Source of the DNA: JACVRW01 sp963812915
GTDB lineage: Bacteria > Actinomycetota > Thermoleophilia > Solirubrobacterales > Thermoleophilaceae
NCBI GenBank assembly: GCA_963812915.1
Contig: CAWEXB010000006.1
Location: 62,001 to 126,000, forward strand
Direction: 5' to 3'
Length of the DNA stretch: 64,000 nt
Part shown: piece after piece, positions 35,062 to 45,235 of the stretch
Numbering within the stretch: position 1 is the stretch's first letter
Layout of the letters: each line of letters starts with the position of its first letter
Translations under genes and position numbers: made by a program
Notes under the pieces: model-generated
Told to the model about the DNA's origin: nothing
What the model saw: the letters and a program-made list of their open reading frames with translations, nothing else
The model's database searches: none

Positions 35062-35246
35062 CGTACGCGAGCGCCTCGGGCCCCGGCTTTGACGCCAGGG
35101 CCCGAAGGGCTCGCAGTCGATGGTCAGCTCGTACGTGTCGCTGAACCGCTCCACGACGGTCCGCGTCTTGCCCGCCGCCTCGGCGGACGCTCCGCTCCCG
35201 AGCACGCAAACCGCCGCGAGGATTGTCGCAAGCGAGGCCTTCTCAT
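35044..35246 (-). pseudogene. Truncated, frame-shifted secreted protein
   Basis: An ATG at 35244-35246 overlaps the stop of the DUF4190-like gene (ATGA). One base short, the next frame encodes a clear signal peptide (SLATILAAVCVLGSGASA) and the start of a mature domain (KTRTVVERFSDTYELTIDCE). It then loses sense after EPFGPW and stops at 35044, antisense to the M15 gene's end. The rest of the gene is missing. Confidence 0.45.
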
Positions 35247-35530
35247 GAGATGGCCGAGACCGTCACGTAGACGGCCATCTGAGCGATGGCGAGACCCGCG
35301 AGCACGATCGCGGCGGTGGCCCTGCCGACGCCGACGCCTGCCTGGCGCGCACGGATTCCGAGGACGATTGCCGCGATGCCGAGCGGCAGCCCGATCCAGA
35401 GACCGCCGAAAGGAAGATCCCAGGCGATGGTCGAGCCCGGCAAGGAGAGGAGGCCGAGCACGAGGGCGAGGCTGGGCCGCGCCCGCGGCGGGCCGACGTC
35501 GACGGCGGGACGGCTGAGGGTGGTGTTCAC
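35243..35530 (-). CDS. Small DUF4190-like membrane protein
   Basis: 95 aa. Two hydrophobic hairpin segments (LALVLGLLSLPGSTIAWDLP and GLPLGIAAIVLGIRA) plus a third helix (TAAIVLAGLAIAQMAVYVTV) match the DUF4190 pattern of small actinobacterial membrane proteins. GTG 35530 has AAAGGAG 7 nt upstream. Divergent from the sensor kinase gene, whose partner regulator may control it. Confidence 0.65.
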   Translation of the reverse strand: MNTTLSRPAVDVGPPRARPSLALVLGLLSLPGSTIAWDLPFGGLWIGLPLGIAAIVLGIRARQAGVGVGRATAAIVLAGLAIAQMAVYVTVSAIS

Positions 35531-35600
35531 GATGGTGCTCCTTTCGAGATGGCTCACATCTCGAGTCAAGCTCCGCTGCGGCGGCGGCACATCGCTGACA

Positions 35601-35652
35601 GCACTTGACTGCGCCAAGTGCCAGCACGTGTCTTCGCACCGGTGCCAGCACG
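35601..35652. promoter_or_regulatory. Inverted and direct repeats between DUF4190-like gene and sensor kinase
   Basis: GCACTT (35601-35606) and AAGTGC (35616-35621) form an inverted repeat with a 9-nt spacer. GTGCCAGCACG occurs twice as a perfect 11-bp direct repeat (35618-35628 and 35642-35652), starts 24 bp apart. Located in the divergent promoter region; a candidate site for the LuxR-type response regulator encoded downstream. Confidence 0.45.
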
Positions 35653-35689
35653 CTTGCCCCACTCCCCCGAGCGGGTGGATGATGGCCTC

Positions 35690-37670
35690 ATGCAAGCCAG
35701 GCTGGCCTGGGGACTCGCGACGTCCGCGCTGGTGCTTCTGCTGACGGCCGTCGTCGTATCGCTCTCCGGCGGTGGCGACGCGAGCGTCGAGAGCGGGATC
35801 TTCAGCTCCGCGATCACGCTCGTGTTCGCGGGCGTGGGCGTGCTGATCGCGCTTCGCGAGCCGCGGAACGCGATCGGCTGGATCTTCCTGGGCTCGGCCG
35901 TAGCCGCGGGGCTTGGCTCGCTGGCCGGGTCGTACGCCGACTACTGGGTCGACGGCAGGCCCGGCTCGGAGGCGCTCGGGGAGGCGGCGGCGTGGTATGG
36001 GGAGGTGTCGTGGATGCCGTTCATCCTCGTCCCGAGCACCTTCCTGCTGCTGCTGTTCCCCGACGGCCGGCTGCTCTCGCCTCGCTGGCGGCCGGTCGCG
36101 TGGTGCGCGGGAGTCGGCATCGCGGGGACGTTCGTGCTGTCGGGCCTCGAGCCGGGGCCGATTCCGGACTACCCGCAGGTCGCGAACCCGTACGGTGTCG
36201 ACAGTCCGCTGCTCGACCCGCTCATGGGGCTCGCGGTGTTCGCGCTCGTAGTCGGGCTCCTCGGGTCGGCGCTGTCGCTCATTCTCCGCTTTCGCCGCGC
36301 CCGTGGCGCGCAACGTGAGCAGATCAAGTGGCTGGCCTTCGCGGGCGCCGTCGCCGTCGTGACGGTGGTGATCGGGACCGCGCTCTATGACGTGGTCGGC
36401 GAGACCGCGGCGAACGTCGCGATCATGCTCAGCGTCCTCGCGCTGCCCGCCGCGACCGGTGTCGCGATCCTGCACCACGGGCTCTACGACATCGACGTCG
36501 TCATCAACCGGACGTTGGTCTACGCGGCGCTCACGGCCGGACTCGCGGCGATCTACGCGGCGGTCTCGCTCGCGCTGGGCGTCGCGCTCGGCGCGGGCTC
36601 GACGCTGCCGACGGCCGCCGCGACGCTCGCGGTGGCTGTCGCCTTCCGGCCCTTGCGCGCACGGCTGCAGCTCGTGGTCGACCGGCGCTTCGATCGCGCT
36701 CGCTACGAGGGCCTGCGGAGAATCCAGCGGTTCCTGGAAGACCTCCGCGCGGGCCGCGCCGCGCCCGAGGCAGCGGGCGAGGTGATCGCGCAGGCTGTCG
36801 GCGATCCCCGTCTCGAGCTGTTCTTCTGGCTGCCCGAAGCGCAGCTCCACGTCGACGCGGCGGGCCGGGCCGTGGACGAGTTGCCGGCGGCGGGCCGGGC
36901 GGTGACCCCGGTGCGCAGGGGGACGCTCGAGCTGGCCTCGGTGGTGCACGACCCCGTGCTCGCCGAGCATCCGGACCTGCTCGAGAGTGTTATCTCGGCG
37001 GCCGGGCTGGCGATCGAGATCGCCCGGTTACGGGTCGAGGTGCGCAGACAGCTCGCTCAGGTCGAGGCCTCGCGCACCCGAATCGTTGCCGTCGGCTATG
37101 AGGAGCGCCGCCGCCTCGAGCGCGACCTCCACGACGGCGCACAGCAGCGGCTCGTCTCGATCGGGCTGGCGCTGCGCGACGTACAGCGCCAGCTGCCAAC
37201 GGGGAGCGGTCCGGCCACGGCGCTCGACGCGACGGTCGCCGAGCTGGCCGATGCGATCGAAGAGCTACGCGAGCTGGCGCGCGGGGTCCGCCCAGCCGGT
37301 CTCGACGACGGGCTCGCTCCCGCCCTGCGCGAGCTCGCCGCACGCTCGTCCCTGCGCGGCCCGGGTCGAGGCCACCGACGAGCGCTTTCCGGACAGCCTG
37401 GAGACGGCGGCGTACTTCTTCGCCAGCGAGGCTCTCACGAACGCGGCGAAGCACGCGCGAGCGTCCGAGGTCGCGGTGAGTGCCGCCCAGCGCAACGGAA
37501 GCCTCGTCGTCCGCGTCCGCGACGACGGCATCGGCGGCGCCCAGCCGACCGCGGGCTCCGGCCTGCTCGGCATGACCGACCGCGTCGCCGCACTCGGTGG
37601 CACCGTCAGCGTCGACAGCCCGCGCGGCGGCGGGACGATCGTCACGGCGGAGCTGCCATGCGAGTCGTGA
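35690..37670 (+). CDS. Sensor histidine kinase, HisKA_3 type (frame break near 37350)
   Basis: About 660 aa. The N-terminal half has ~8 membrane helices and actinobacterial hallmarks (LLFPDGRLLSPRW, GLYDIDVVINRTLVYAAL). A GAF-like region precedes the dimerisation box RRRLERDLHDGAQQRLVSIG with the phosphoacceptor His. Near 37350 the frame moves +1 and the ATPase domain continues (AAYFFASEALTNAAKHA, GGIGG-like DDGIGGAQP, GSGLLGMTDRV). It overlaps the response regulator by 13 bp. One extra base in CTGCGCGGCCCGG would explain the break. Confidence 0.85.
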
Positions 37671-38296
37671 TCGCCGAGGACCAGACCCTTCTCAGGGAGG
37701 GTCTCAGCAAGCTCTTCGAGAGCGGCGGGCACGAGGTCGTCGCCGCCGTCGACGATGCCGATCGCCTGCGCGCCCGCGTCGTGGAGCACACGCCCGACCT
37801 CGCGGTCGTCGATATCCGGATGCCGCCGACCTTCAAGGACGAGGGAATCCGCGCGGCGCGCTGGATCCGCGACGCCCACCCCGAGATCGGCGTTCTGGTC
37901 CTCTCGCAACACGTCGAGTCCGCCGGAGCGGTCGACCTCGCGACCGCCGGCGGCTTCGGCTACCTGCTGAAGGACAGGGTCCTAGACGTCGAGGACTTCC
38001 TCGACGCCGCCCAGCGGGTGGCAAACGGCGGTTCGGCGCTGGATCCGCACGTCGTGGCATCCCTCGTCGGCGGCGACCGCGACGCGCTCGGTGCGCTCAC
38101 CGGCCGGGAGCGCGAAGTGCTCGCCTTGATGGCCGAGGGCCTGACCAACAGTGCGATCGCACGCCGCCTCGTACTCACCGAACGAACGGTCGAGGGCCAC
38201 GTTCGGAGCGTGCTGATGAAGCTGGAACTCCCGGAGAGCTCGGACGCTCACCGCCGAGTCCTTGCAGTCATCGCCTACCTCCGCTCTGCCGGCTGA
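37658..38296 (+). CDS. NarL/LuxR-family response regulator
   Basis: 212 aa. Receiver domain with acidic pair (AEDQ), phosphoacceptor in DLAVVDIRMPP, Ser/Thr switch (VLSQHVE) and Lys in GYLLKDRV. C-terminal LuxR HTH: LTGREREVLALMAEGLTNSA and ERTVEGHVRSVLMKL. Partner of the overlapping kinase. It may autoregulate or control the divergent DUF4190-like gene. Confidence 0.92.
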   Translation: MRVVIAEDQTLLREGLSKLFESGGHEVVAAVDDADRLRARVVEHTPDLAVVDIRMPPTFKDEGIRAARWIRDAHPEIGVLVLSQHVESAGAVDLATAGGFGYLLKDRVLDVEDFLDAAQRVANGGSALDPHVVASLVGGDRDALGALTGREREVLALMAEGLTNSAIARRLVLTERTVEGHVRSVLMKLELPESSDAHRRVLAVIAYLRSAG

Positions 38297-38561
38297 GCAA
38301 GCGTTCCTCCGCAGGTTGCCGGCTCGGCAGGTCCAGATGCGCCTGACGAGGGCCGGTGAGTCGCTCGCCGGGCTCGGAGAGTGCTCCGGCGGGAGGGCTG
38401 GTTGACACGGCGCGCTGCGGCGTGGTTGGATCGCGTCCACGCTCTCTTGCGTGAGATTGGACGGCGTCGCAGAGCGGGACAGTGTCGGGGATGACGGGAA
38501 GGGAACGTTTCGAGCCTGCGGTGCTGGCCGCTCTGGCGGTGGCACTGGGAAGGGGTTTCAG

Positions 38562-40023
38562 ATGACACGCGGTACGCGGTTGGCGTTGGGGATCGCCGTC
38601 TGGGTTTCGTTGGCGCTCGCGGGTAGCGCCCAGGCGCAGACGCCGGAGGTGGTCGACAACAATCTGAGGGTCCGGACTGCCGCTTCGGGCCTGAGCCAGC
38701 CGGTGGCGATGGCGTTCATCGGGCCGGGCGACGCGCTCGTGCTCGAGAAGGCCAGCGGCCGGGTCCAGCGGGTCGTCGACGGAACCGTGCAGGGCGCGGT
38801 GCTCGATCTCGCCGTCAACTCGAACTCCGAGCGTGGGCTGCTGGGGATCGCGCTGCACCCGAACTTCGCGAGCAACGGGTTCGTGTACCTGTTCTGGAGC
38901 GAGAGCAACACCGGCGCGGACAGCGCCAGCTCGACCGCGATCGATGTGCATGGGCAACCGGGTCGACCGGTTCCGCTGGAACGGCTCGTCGCTGACCTTC
39001 GACCGGGCGATCATCAGGTTCCGCGCGTTCCAGCAGGATGCGGGCCAGAATCCGCGGGGCAACCACAACGGCGGCGTGCTGCGCTTCGGGCCGGATGGCA
39101 AGCTGTACGCGATCGTCGGCGACACCGGGCGTCGCGGCCAGACGCAGAACCTCGTCAACGGGCCGTTCGGCCCGGGCATCCCGGACGACCAGTTCGGCGG
39201 ACCGGCACCGGATGACGCGCACCGGACGGGCGTGATCGTGCGGCTGAACGACGACGGCACGGCGCCCACCGACAACCCGTTCTTCGCGGCCGGCGCGGCG
39301 ATGGGTGGCCAGGTCGGCGCGAACGTGCAGAAGCTGTTCGCCTACGGCATCCGCAACTCGTTCGGGATGGCGTTCGACCCGGAGTCGGGCGACCTGTGGG
39401 AGCAGGAGAACGGGGATGACTCGTTCAGCGAGCTCAACCGCGTCGAGCCCGGCATGAACTCGGGCTGGATCCAGATCATGGGCCCGGCCTCCCGCGTCCC
39501 GCAGTTCAAGGCGATCGAGACCACGATGGGCCCGACCAGCGACCCGTTCGCGCCGGACGGCTACTTCGGCCTGCAGCAGATCCGCTGGCCGCCGACCAAC
39601 ATCGCCGACACACCGGCGGAGGCGCTCTCGCGGCTCTTCATGCTTCCGGGGGCGTTCTTCAGCGACCCCGAGCTGAGCTGGAAGTTCGAGCTCGGGCCCG
39701 GCGGCATCGGCTTCCTCGACGGCCGGGCGCTCGGGCCGCAGTACAACGGCGACCTGTTCATGGGCGGCTCGCGCGACTTCCTCCAGGGAGGGCACCTGTT
39801 CCGCATCCAGCTCACCGGCAACGGGCGCCGGGTGGCGGTCGACGACCGGCGGCTCGAGGACCGCGTCGCCGACAACGTCGGCAAGTGGGAGATCACCGAG
39901 AGCGAGAGCCTGCTCTTCGGCCGCAACTTCGGGCTCGTGACCGACATTCACACGGGCCCCGACGGCCACCTCTACATCCTGTCCAACACGCACGGCGCGG
40001 TGTACGAGATCTTCCGGCGCTGA
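38562..40023 (+). CDS. Secreted PQQ-dependent sugar dehydrogenase-like protein (frame break near 38950)
   Basis: About 487 aa. Signal peptide (AVWVSLALAGSAQAQ), then a six-bladed propeller of the glucose/sorbosone dehydrogenase family: LSQPVAMAFIGPGDALVLEK, SERGLLGIALHPNFASNGFV, GNHNGGVLRFGPDGKLYA and YGIRNSFGMAFDPESGDLWE. Near 38950 the frame moves +1; relatives read V-P-L-x-G-N-R-V where this has V then MGNRV, so about five bases may be lost. It would oxidise a sugar or alcohol with PQQ outside the membrane. A TTGACA (38402-38407) upstream is a possible -35 box; the gap 38297-38561 holds no gene. Confidence 0.8.
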
Positions 40024-40041
40024 GGCGGGACACGCGGAGAT

Positions 40042-40067
40042 CGGGCAGCGGCTGACGCCGCTGCCCG
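40042..40067. terminator. Bidirectional hairpin terminator
   Basis: An 11-bp perfect stem, CGGGCAGCGGC (40042-40052) with GCCGCTGCCCG (40057-40067), loop TGAC. It sits exactly between the convergent sugar dehydrogenase and aminopeptidase genes. No U-tract, as is common in GC-rich actinobacteria. Confidence 0.7.
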
Positions 40068-40083
40068 CCCCGCGCGGATCGGG

Positions 40084-41457
40084 TTACCAGCTAGTCGGCT
40101 GCTCCGGCACGCGCAGCCAGACGTCGAAGAACTCGTCGAGGTCCTGGCCGGTGACGCGCTCGGAGAGCGCCTGGAAGTCGAGGGTCGTGACGTTGCCGTC
40201 CTCGTTCTGCCGGAACCACGCCCGCAGGATCTTGCGGAAGTCCTGGTCGCCGATCTTCTCGCGCAGCGCCTGGAGCGTCATCGCGCCGCGGTCGTAGGCC
40301 GGTGAGGTGAACATGAGCGCCGGCCCGCCGATGTCCAGCGGCGGCCGGTCCCAGGCACCATGGGACTCGAACGTGGCGTCGAACGTCTCGGCGGCGGTCG
40401 GGCCGTCGTGCTCCTCGTCCCAGATCCACTCCGACCAGGTGGCGAAGCCCTCGTTGAGCCAGATCTCGTCCCAGGTCGACAGGGTCACGGCGTTGCCGAA
40501 CCACTGGTGCGCGACCTCGTGCACGAGCGTGCCCGGGCTCACGTTGCGGTCGTAGACCGAGCGCGTCTGCACCTCGAGCGCGTAGAACACGAAGCCGTTG
40601 TCGACGATGCCGCCCGCGCTCGTGAACGGGTAGGGCCCGTAGAGCTTGCTGAAGAACTCCAGCACTTGCGGCTCCACGGCCAGACGCTCCCACGCCACCT
40701 GGTTGAGCGTCGGGTCGACCGCGTGGTAGACCGGCTTGCCGCGCCACTTGGACACGCGCATCTCGAACACGCCGTTGGTTGCGGTGGTCAGGTACGGCGC
40801 CATCGGCGAGTCCTCGCGCCAGTGCCAGCGCGTCTTGCCGCCGCTGCTGGTCTCGGAGATCAGCCGGCCGTTGCCGATCGCCGTGATCCCATCGGGCACG
40901 GTGATCGCGATGTCGTAGAACGCCTTGTCCATCGGGTTGTCGTTGGCGGGATACCAACCGGGCGAACCCTGCGGCTCGTTGACGACGTGCGCGCCGTCGG
41001 ACGTGAGGACCCAGCCCTCGCTCGAGCCGTCGGGGTCGACCACCCGCTGCGGCTGGCCCTCGTAGTCGATCCGCACGACGAACTCACGCCCGGCCTGGAT
41101 GCCGGAGGCCGGGGTGACGGTCAGCTCGTGCGTCCCGCTGCGGCTGAACGCTGCGTCGACGCCGTTGACGTCGAGGTTCGAGATGTTGAACCCGCGCAGG
41201 TCGAGGTTGAAGGAACTGAGATCCTGCGTCGCCTCCGCGGTGATGGTCGCCGTCGCGTCCATCTGGTTGCCGGTCCGCACGTAGTCCAGGTCGAGGAAGT
41301 AGTGCTGGACGTCATAGCCGCCGTTGCCGGCAAACGGGAAGAACGGGTCGCCGAGCCCGGGCGAGCCGGGACTGAACTGGGCCGAAGCCGGCGCCGCTGC
41401 CACAGCCGTGATCGCGAGTGCGCCGGCCACGGCGCGCCTGAGGAAAGTGAGTCGCAT
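40084..41457 (-). CDS. Secreted M1-family zinc aminopeptidase
   Basis: 457 aa. Signal peptide (AVAGALAITAVAAAPASAQ). The N-terminal beta domain is followed by the thermolysin-like catalytic domain with HEVAHQWFGN and, 18 residues on, NEGFATW: the HExxH...E zinc site of M1 peptidases. The GAMEN exopeptidase loop is replaced by GGIVDNGFVFYA, and the C-terminal ERAP-like domain is absent, so the protein is short for M1 and may act on a restricted substrate. Confidence 0.85.
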   Translation of the reverse strand: MRLTFLRRAVAGALAITAVAAAPASAQFSPGSPGLGDPFFPFAGNGGYDVQHYFLDLDYVRTGNQMDATATITAEATQDLSSFNLDLRGFNISNLDVNGVDAAFSRSGTHELTVTPASGIQAGREFVVRIDYEGQPQRVVDPDGSSEGWVLTSDGAHVVNEPQGSPGWYPANDNPMDKAFYDIAITVPDGITAIGNGRLISETSSGGKTRWHWREDSPMAPYLTTATNGVFEMRVSKWRGKPVYHAVDPTLNQVAWERLAVEPQVLEFFSKLYGPYPFTSAGGIVDNGFVFYALEVQTRSVYDRNVSPGTLVHEVAHQWFGNAVTLSTWDEIWLNEGFATWSEWIWDEEHDGPTAAETFDATFESHGAWDRPPLDIGGPALMFTSPAYDRGAMTLQALREKIGDQDFRKILRAWFRQNEDGNVTTLDFQALSERVTGQDLDEFFDVWLRVPEQPTSW

Positions 41458-41532
41458 CGCGCAACCGTATATCAGTAATGGCGCGCCACATGTCGCGGTC
41501 GCGCGTTGTCGGTGGTGCTGCTCGTGAGAGCG

Positions 41533-42378
41533 TTAGCTGTCCGGCTGGTTGCCGGGCATCGGCGCGGACGCGGCTGTGGTTGACGTTGTCGTCGGCGCGG
41601 CCGCAGCAAGCCGCGCCTGGTACTCCTCCTCCGTGACTCCTCCGATCGCGTCGCGCAGACGCTCCTTGCACCGATCGGTCAGGCGGTCTGCCCGGAACCG
41701 CTGCTCGGCACGCGCCTGCTTGGCCGGGCGGCGCTCCCCGTAGAAGCGCTTTGCCCAGATCGAGCGCGGCTTTGCGAGCCGCACCCCGGCATAGACGGCG
41801 AGCCCCGGGATGAAGATGCCGAACACGGCGTGCACGAGTCGGTATTTGGCGGCGGCGATCAGCACCCAGCCGAAGTGCCACGTCGCCGCCGTCACGGTGG
41901 TCGCCAGCACTGCGGGCGAATCGTCATCGATCCGCGTAGGCACGAACGCGAGCAGTACGACGCCGATCAAGCCGAGGGCGATCAGCGTCGCGTCGATCGA
42001 GCTGCGGCCCTCGCGGGACCAGTAGACGTCGTCGAGGTGGAGCCACAGGGCGTACTCGTCGATGGTGAGGCCGAGGCCGATGCCGAAGAGCACCGCGTAG
42101 ATCGCGTACCAGGGACCGTTGGTCTCCCCTGCCGCGAAGCTAAGGCCACCGGCCACCATCATGAGCACGATCCCGAAGAAGAGGTGGTGCATATGTACGC
42201 CGCCCTCGGACACAACGCTGCCCGGCCACCACGGCACGCGGGGACTGCGCATCAGGCGGGTGGAAAGGCGGATGAACGCGAAGGCGCACACGAAGCCGAT
42301 CAAGGTCAGGAAGAGGAACCGGCGCTCGGCCAGGCTGTCCCATGCTTCGCCGATGACGGAAGCGAACACGGGGTTCAT
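41533..42378 (-). CDS. Multi-pass integral membrane protein, histidine-rich motif
   Basis: 281 aa with about seven helices and a charged Thr/Ala-rich C-terminal tail. The motifs HMHHLFFGIVLMM and GLTIDEYALWLHLDDVYW place histidines and acidic residues near helix ends, suggesting a metal site. A family without known function to me. ATG 42378 is preferred: GGAGAGG lies 8 nt upstream, too close to the ATG two codons earlier. Confidence 0.65.
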   Translation of the reverse strand: MNPVFASVIGEAWDSLAERRFLFLTLIGFVCAFAFIRLSTRLMRSPRVPWWPGSVVSEGGVHMHHLFFGIVLMMVAGGLSFAAGETNGPWYAIYAVLFGIGLGLTIDEYALWLHLDDVYWSREGRSSIDATLIALGLIGVVLLAFVPTRIDDDSPAVLATTVTAATWHFGWVLIAAAKYRLVHAVFGIFIPGLAVYAGVRLAKPRSIWAKRFYGERRPAKQARAEQRFRADRLTDRCKERLRDAIGGVTEEEYQARLAAAAPTTTSTTAASAPMPGNQPDS

Positions 42379-42482
42379 CGCCATAGCCTCTCCGATCCGC
42401 GCGGGTGCGACAAGCCCGCGGTGCGCCACCCCTCAGCGCATCGCGCGTTCGACCGGGCGCGGTAGCGGGATACTTCGCCGCG

Positions 42483-43703
42483 ATGTCTTTGTTCTTCGAG
42501 GATCCGCTCTTCGAGGACTTCGCCCTGTCGCTGGGGCTGGGGCTTGCGTCCCACGGGGGACCGGAGCTCGGCGAGCTCCAGGCTACTTCCGTGCGCATCG
42601 TCGACGGCGACGACGACTCGTGGTATTCGGCTTGGAGCGCGACGGCGGATCGTCTCGTGCAGGCCGGTGAGACTTCCGCCCAGGGCGGTCACGGCGTCAG
42701 CGCGCGTGAGGCCTACCTGCGGGCGTGCGTGTGCTACTCCGCCGCCTACCACCCGCTGTTCGGGGCGCCGGTGGCTGCGCGCCTGTTGGCGGCGTTTGGT
42801 CGTCAGCGCGAGGCGTTCGACAGGGCGGCCGCGTTGATGGAGCCCCCCGGCGAGGCGCTGGAGGTCGGATTCGAGGGTGCCCGGATGCCCGCCTACCTCT
42901 TCCGAGCGCCGGGGGCGGGTGGCCGTCGGCCGCTTGTGATCGCGACCAATGGGTACGACGCCACCATCTATGAGATGTTCCTCGGGCAGGCCGCGCCGGC
43001 GCTGCGGCGCGGCTACCACTGCCTGATCTTCGACGGACCGGGGCAGGGCGCCGTCCTATACGAGCAGGGGATCCCGATCCGGGCCGATTGGGAGCACGTC
43101 GTCGGCGCGGTGGTCGATGCGGTCATCGACCGTGAGGAGATCGACCCTGCGCGCATCGCGTTGACCGGCTGGAGCTTGGGCGGCCATCTGGCCTTGCGGG
43201 CCGCCTCGGGGGAGCCGCGCCTTGCCGCCTGCGTGGCCGACCCCGGCCTGATCAGCATCTCCGCCGGGATGATCGCGCGCCTGCGCGCGGCCGGTGTTCC
43301 GGAAGAAGTGATCGAGTCGTACCCGGACATCCCCGATGCCACGCTTGCGGCGATGGCGGAAGCGATCCACGCCGACCGCGCGCAGCGGTGGGCGGTGGAG
43401 CAGCGCGGCTTCTGGGTGCATGGTGTCGACACGCTCGCCGAGTACCTGCAGGCCACGGTCCCATTCGATCTCGAAGGACGGCTCACGGCTATCGGCTGCC
43501 CAACGGCGCTGACGGCCGCCGAGCACGACCCGCTCGCGCGCACTGCCGAGCAGGTCTACGACGCGCTCCCCGGCACGAAGACCCTGCTGCGCTTCGGGAC
43601 GGACGAGGGCGCCGGCGACCATTGCGAGATGCGCAACCGCAGCCTGCTCGACCAGCGCGTCTTCGACTGGCTCGACGACGTGCTGGGGCTGCCGCCGCGC
43701 TGA
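42483..43703 (+). CDS. Alpha/beta-hydrolase with N-terminal helical extension (FrsA/DUF1100-like)
   Basis: 406 aa. Residues 1-135 are helical; the hydrolase core follows with LVIATNGYDATIYE, the nucleophile elbow TGWSLGGHLAL, acid region (TAAEHDP) and a late histidine (GDHCEMRN). Such long forms include esterases and pseudo-hydrolases acting on peptides or amide bonds. Substrate not assignable. Convergent with the MFS gene. Confidence 0.75.
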   Translation: MSLFFEDPLFEDFALSLGLGLASHGGPELGELQATSVRIVDGDDDSWYSAWSATADRLVQAGETSAQGGHGVSAREAYLRACVCYSAAYHPLFGAPVAARLLAAFGRQREAFDRAAALMEPPGEALEVGFEGARMPAYLFRAPGAGGRRPLVIATNGYDATIYEMFLGQAAPALRRGYHCLIFDGPGQGAVLYEQGIPIRADWEHVVGAVVDAVIDREEIDPARIALTGWSLGGHLALRAASGEPRLAACVADPGLISISAGMIARLRAAGVPEEVIESYPDIPDATLAAMAEAIHADRAQRWAVEQRGFWVHGVDTLAEYLQATVPFDLEGRLTAIGCPTALTAAEHDPLARTAEQVYDALPGTKTLLRFGTDEGAGDHCEMRNRSLLDQRVFDWLDDVLGLPPR

Positions 43704-43714
43704 CGGGCCGGCCG

Positions 43715-45151
43715 TTACCCGGGGGCGCCGTCCGCGGCGGGGACCTGCGCACCGGTCCGGGCCCGGCCGGGCGTGAGCAGGGCCAGCAGCGCACCGGCGG
43801 CGAGCACGACCGCTGCGATCGGGAGTGCAGCGACGAGGCCGTCGGTGAAGGCCTGCGGGCTCTCGTATCCGCCCTGGGCGGTGAACACCGAGGCGAGCAC
43901 GGCGACGCCCATCACCGCCCCGATCTCGCGAATAGCATTGGTGGCGCCGGACGCCTTGCCGGCGTCCTGGGGCCGCACCGATGCCAGCACGGCCTCGGGC
44001 GCCATCGAGAAGACGAACGCCATCCCGATGCCGGTGATCGCGAAAGGCGCAATGAGCTCGACGAACGGCGTCGACACGTCGAACACCAGCGTCATCCAGC
44101 CGAGCCCGATCGCCTGCAGCGCCAGCCCCACCGCCATCACCGGCCTCGTCCCGAGACGCGTGGCGAGCACCCCGGCGACGGGAGCGAAGATCATCGGCAT
44201 CCCGGTCCAGGGCAGCGTCCGGGCGCCGGCCTCGAGGGGACCGAATCCCTGAGCGGTCTGGAAGTACTGGCTGATCAAGAAGATCGCTCCGAAGGCGCCG
44301 AAGAACATCGCGAACGAGAGGCCGTTGGCGGCGTTGAAGGCGCGCGAGCGGAAGAACCGCATCGGCAGCATCGGGGCGGGGCTCGACAGTTCCCAGCGGA
44401 CGAACGCCACGAGCAGCGCCAGGCCGGCGCCGAGCGAGGCGACCACGGCGGCGCTCGTCCAGCCGAGAGTCTCACCGCGGATCAGGCCAAAGGTGAACGC
44501 GAGTAGGCCGGTGCTCACTAGCGCCAAGCCGGGCAGGTCGAGTTCACGGTCGGGCCCGTGCGACTCGCGCAGCATCCGCGCCGCGAGCGGGATCAGCGCC
44601 AGGCCGAGCGGGACATTGGCCCAGAAGATCCACTGCCAGGCGATTCCCTCGACGACCGCGCCACCAACGAACGGGCCGAGCGCGACCCCTAGGCCCGTGA
44701 TGCCGCCCCAGATCCCGAGCGCTGCGGCACGCCGCTCGGGCGGGAACGCGTCGCTGATCAGGGTCAGAGTGAGCGGTGTGACGATCGCGGCGCCTACGCC
44801 CTGCAGGGCACGCGCGGCGACGAGGGCATCCGTCGACGGCGACAGCGCCGCGAGCGCGCTGGCGGCCGTAAAGACGCCGACCCCGACGATGAACATCCGC
44901 TTGCGCCCGAAGCGGTCGCCGAGCGCCGCGCCGGTGATCAGCAGCACCGCGAAGGCCAGCGTGTAGGCGTTCACGGTCCATTCGAGTCCCTCGATCGAGC
45001 CGCCCAGGTCGAGGCGGATCGAGTGCAAGGCGACGCCGACCACGAGCTGGTCGAGGGCGGTCATGAACAAGGCCGCTCCGGCGACGACGAGCGTCCATCG
45101 GGCGCGGGAAGGGGTCGACGGTGCTGTTGTTTCGGGGCTCTGCTTGCTCAT
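43715..45151 (-). CDS. MFS drug/H+ antiporter, 14-helix (DHA2/EmrB-type)
   Basis: 478 aa. LDQLVVGVALHSIRLDL and LEWTVNAYTLAFAVLLITGA are the classic motifs of helices 1-2; GDRFGRKRMF is motif A, and GVALGPFVGGAVVEGIAWQW motif C. About 14 helices. It would export drugs or toxic metabolites with protons. Divergent from the AraC-type regulator, which probably controls it. Confidence 0.88.
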   Translation of the reverse strand: MSKQSPETTAPSTPSRARWTLVVAGAALFMTALDQLVVGVALHSIRLDLGGSIEGLEWTVNAYTLAFAVLLITGAALGDRFGRKRMFIVGVGVFTAASALAALSPSTDALVAARALQGVGAAIVTPLTLTLISDAFPPERRAAALGIWGGITGLGVALGPFVGGAVVEGIAWQWIFWANVPLGLALIPLAARMLRESHGPDRELDLPGLALVSTGLLAFTFGLIRGETLGWTSAAVVASLGAGLALLVAFVRWELSSPAPMLPMRFFRSRAFNAANGLSFAMFFGAFGAIFLISQYFQTAQGFGPLEAGARTLPWTGMPMIFAPVAGVLATRLGTRPVMAVGLALQAIGLGWMTLVFDVSTPFVELIAPFAITGIGMAFVFSMAPEAVLASVRPQDAGKASGATNAIREIGAVMGVAVLASVFTAQGGYESPQAFTDGLVAALPIAAVVLAAGALLALLTPGRARTGAQVPAADGAPG

Positions 45152-45235
45152 AACGGACAGTGAAGAGCGTCAAAACAAGACCGTCCATGGCCAGGACGCG
45201 CAAAATCATGCGTCAACGTCTACTCTCCTCTAGTC

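Noticed and set aside
35531..36970. Long minus-strand frame continuing upstream of the DUF4190-like gene
   Set aside because: Antisense to the sensor kinase membrane domain; only the last ~95 codons (35243-35530), with their own ribosome site, look like a gene.
35618..38296. Hybrid histidine kinase-response regulator protein of 892 residues
   Set aside because: The continuous frame skips the kinase ATPase domain, which lies in the other frame and has its own stop at 37670; the regulator has a good ATG at 37658.
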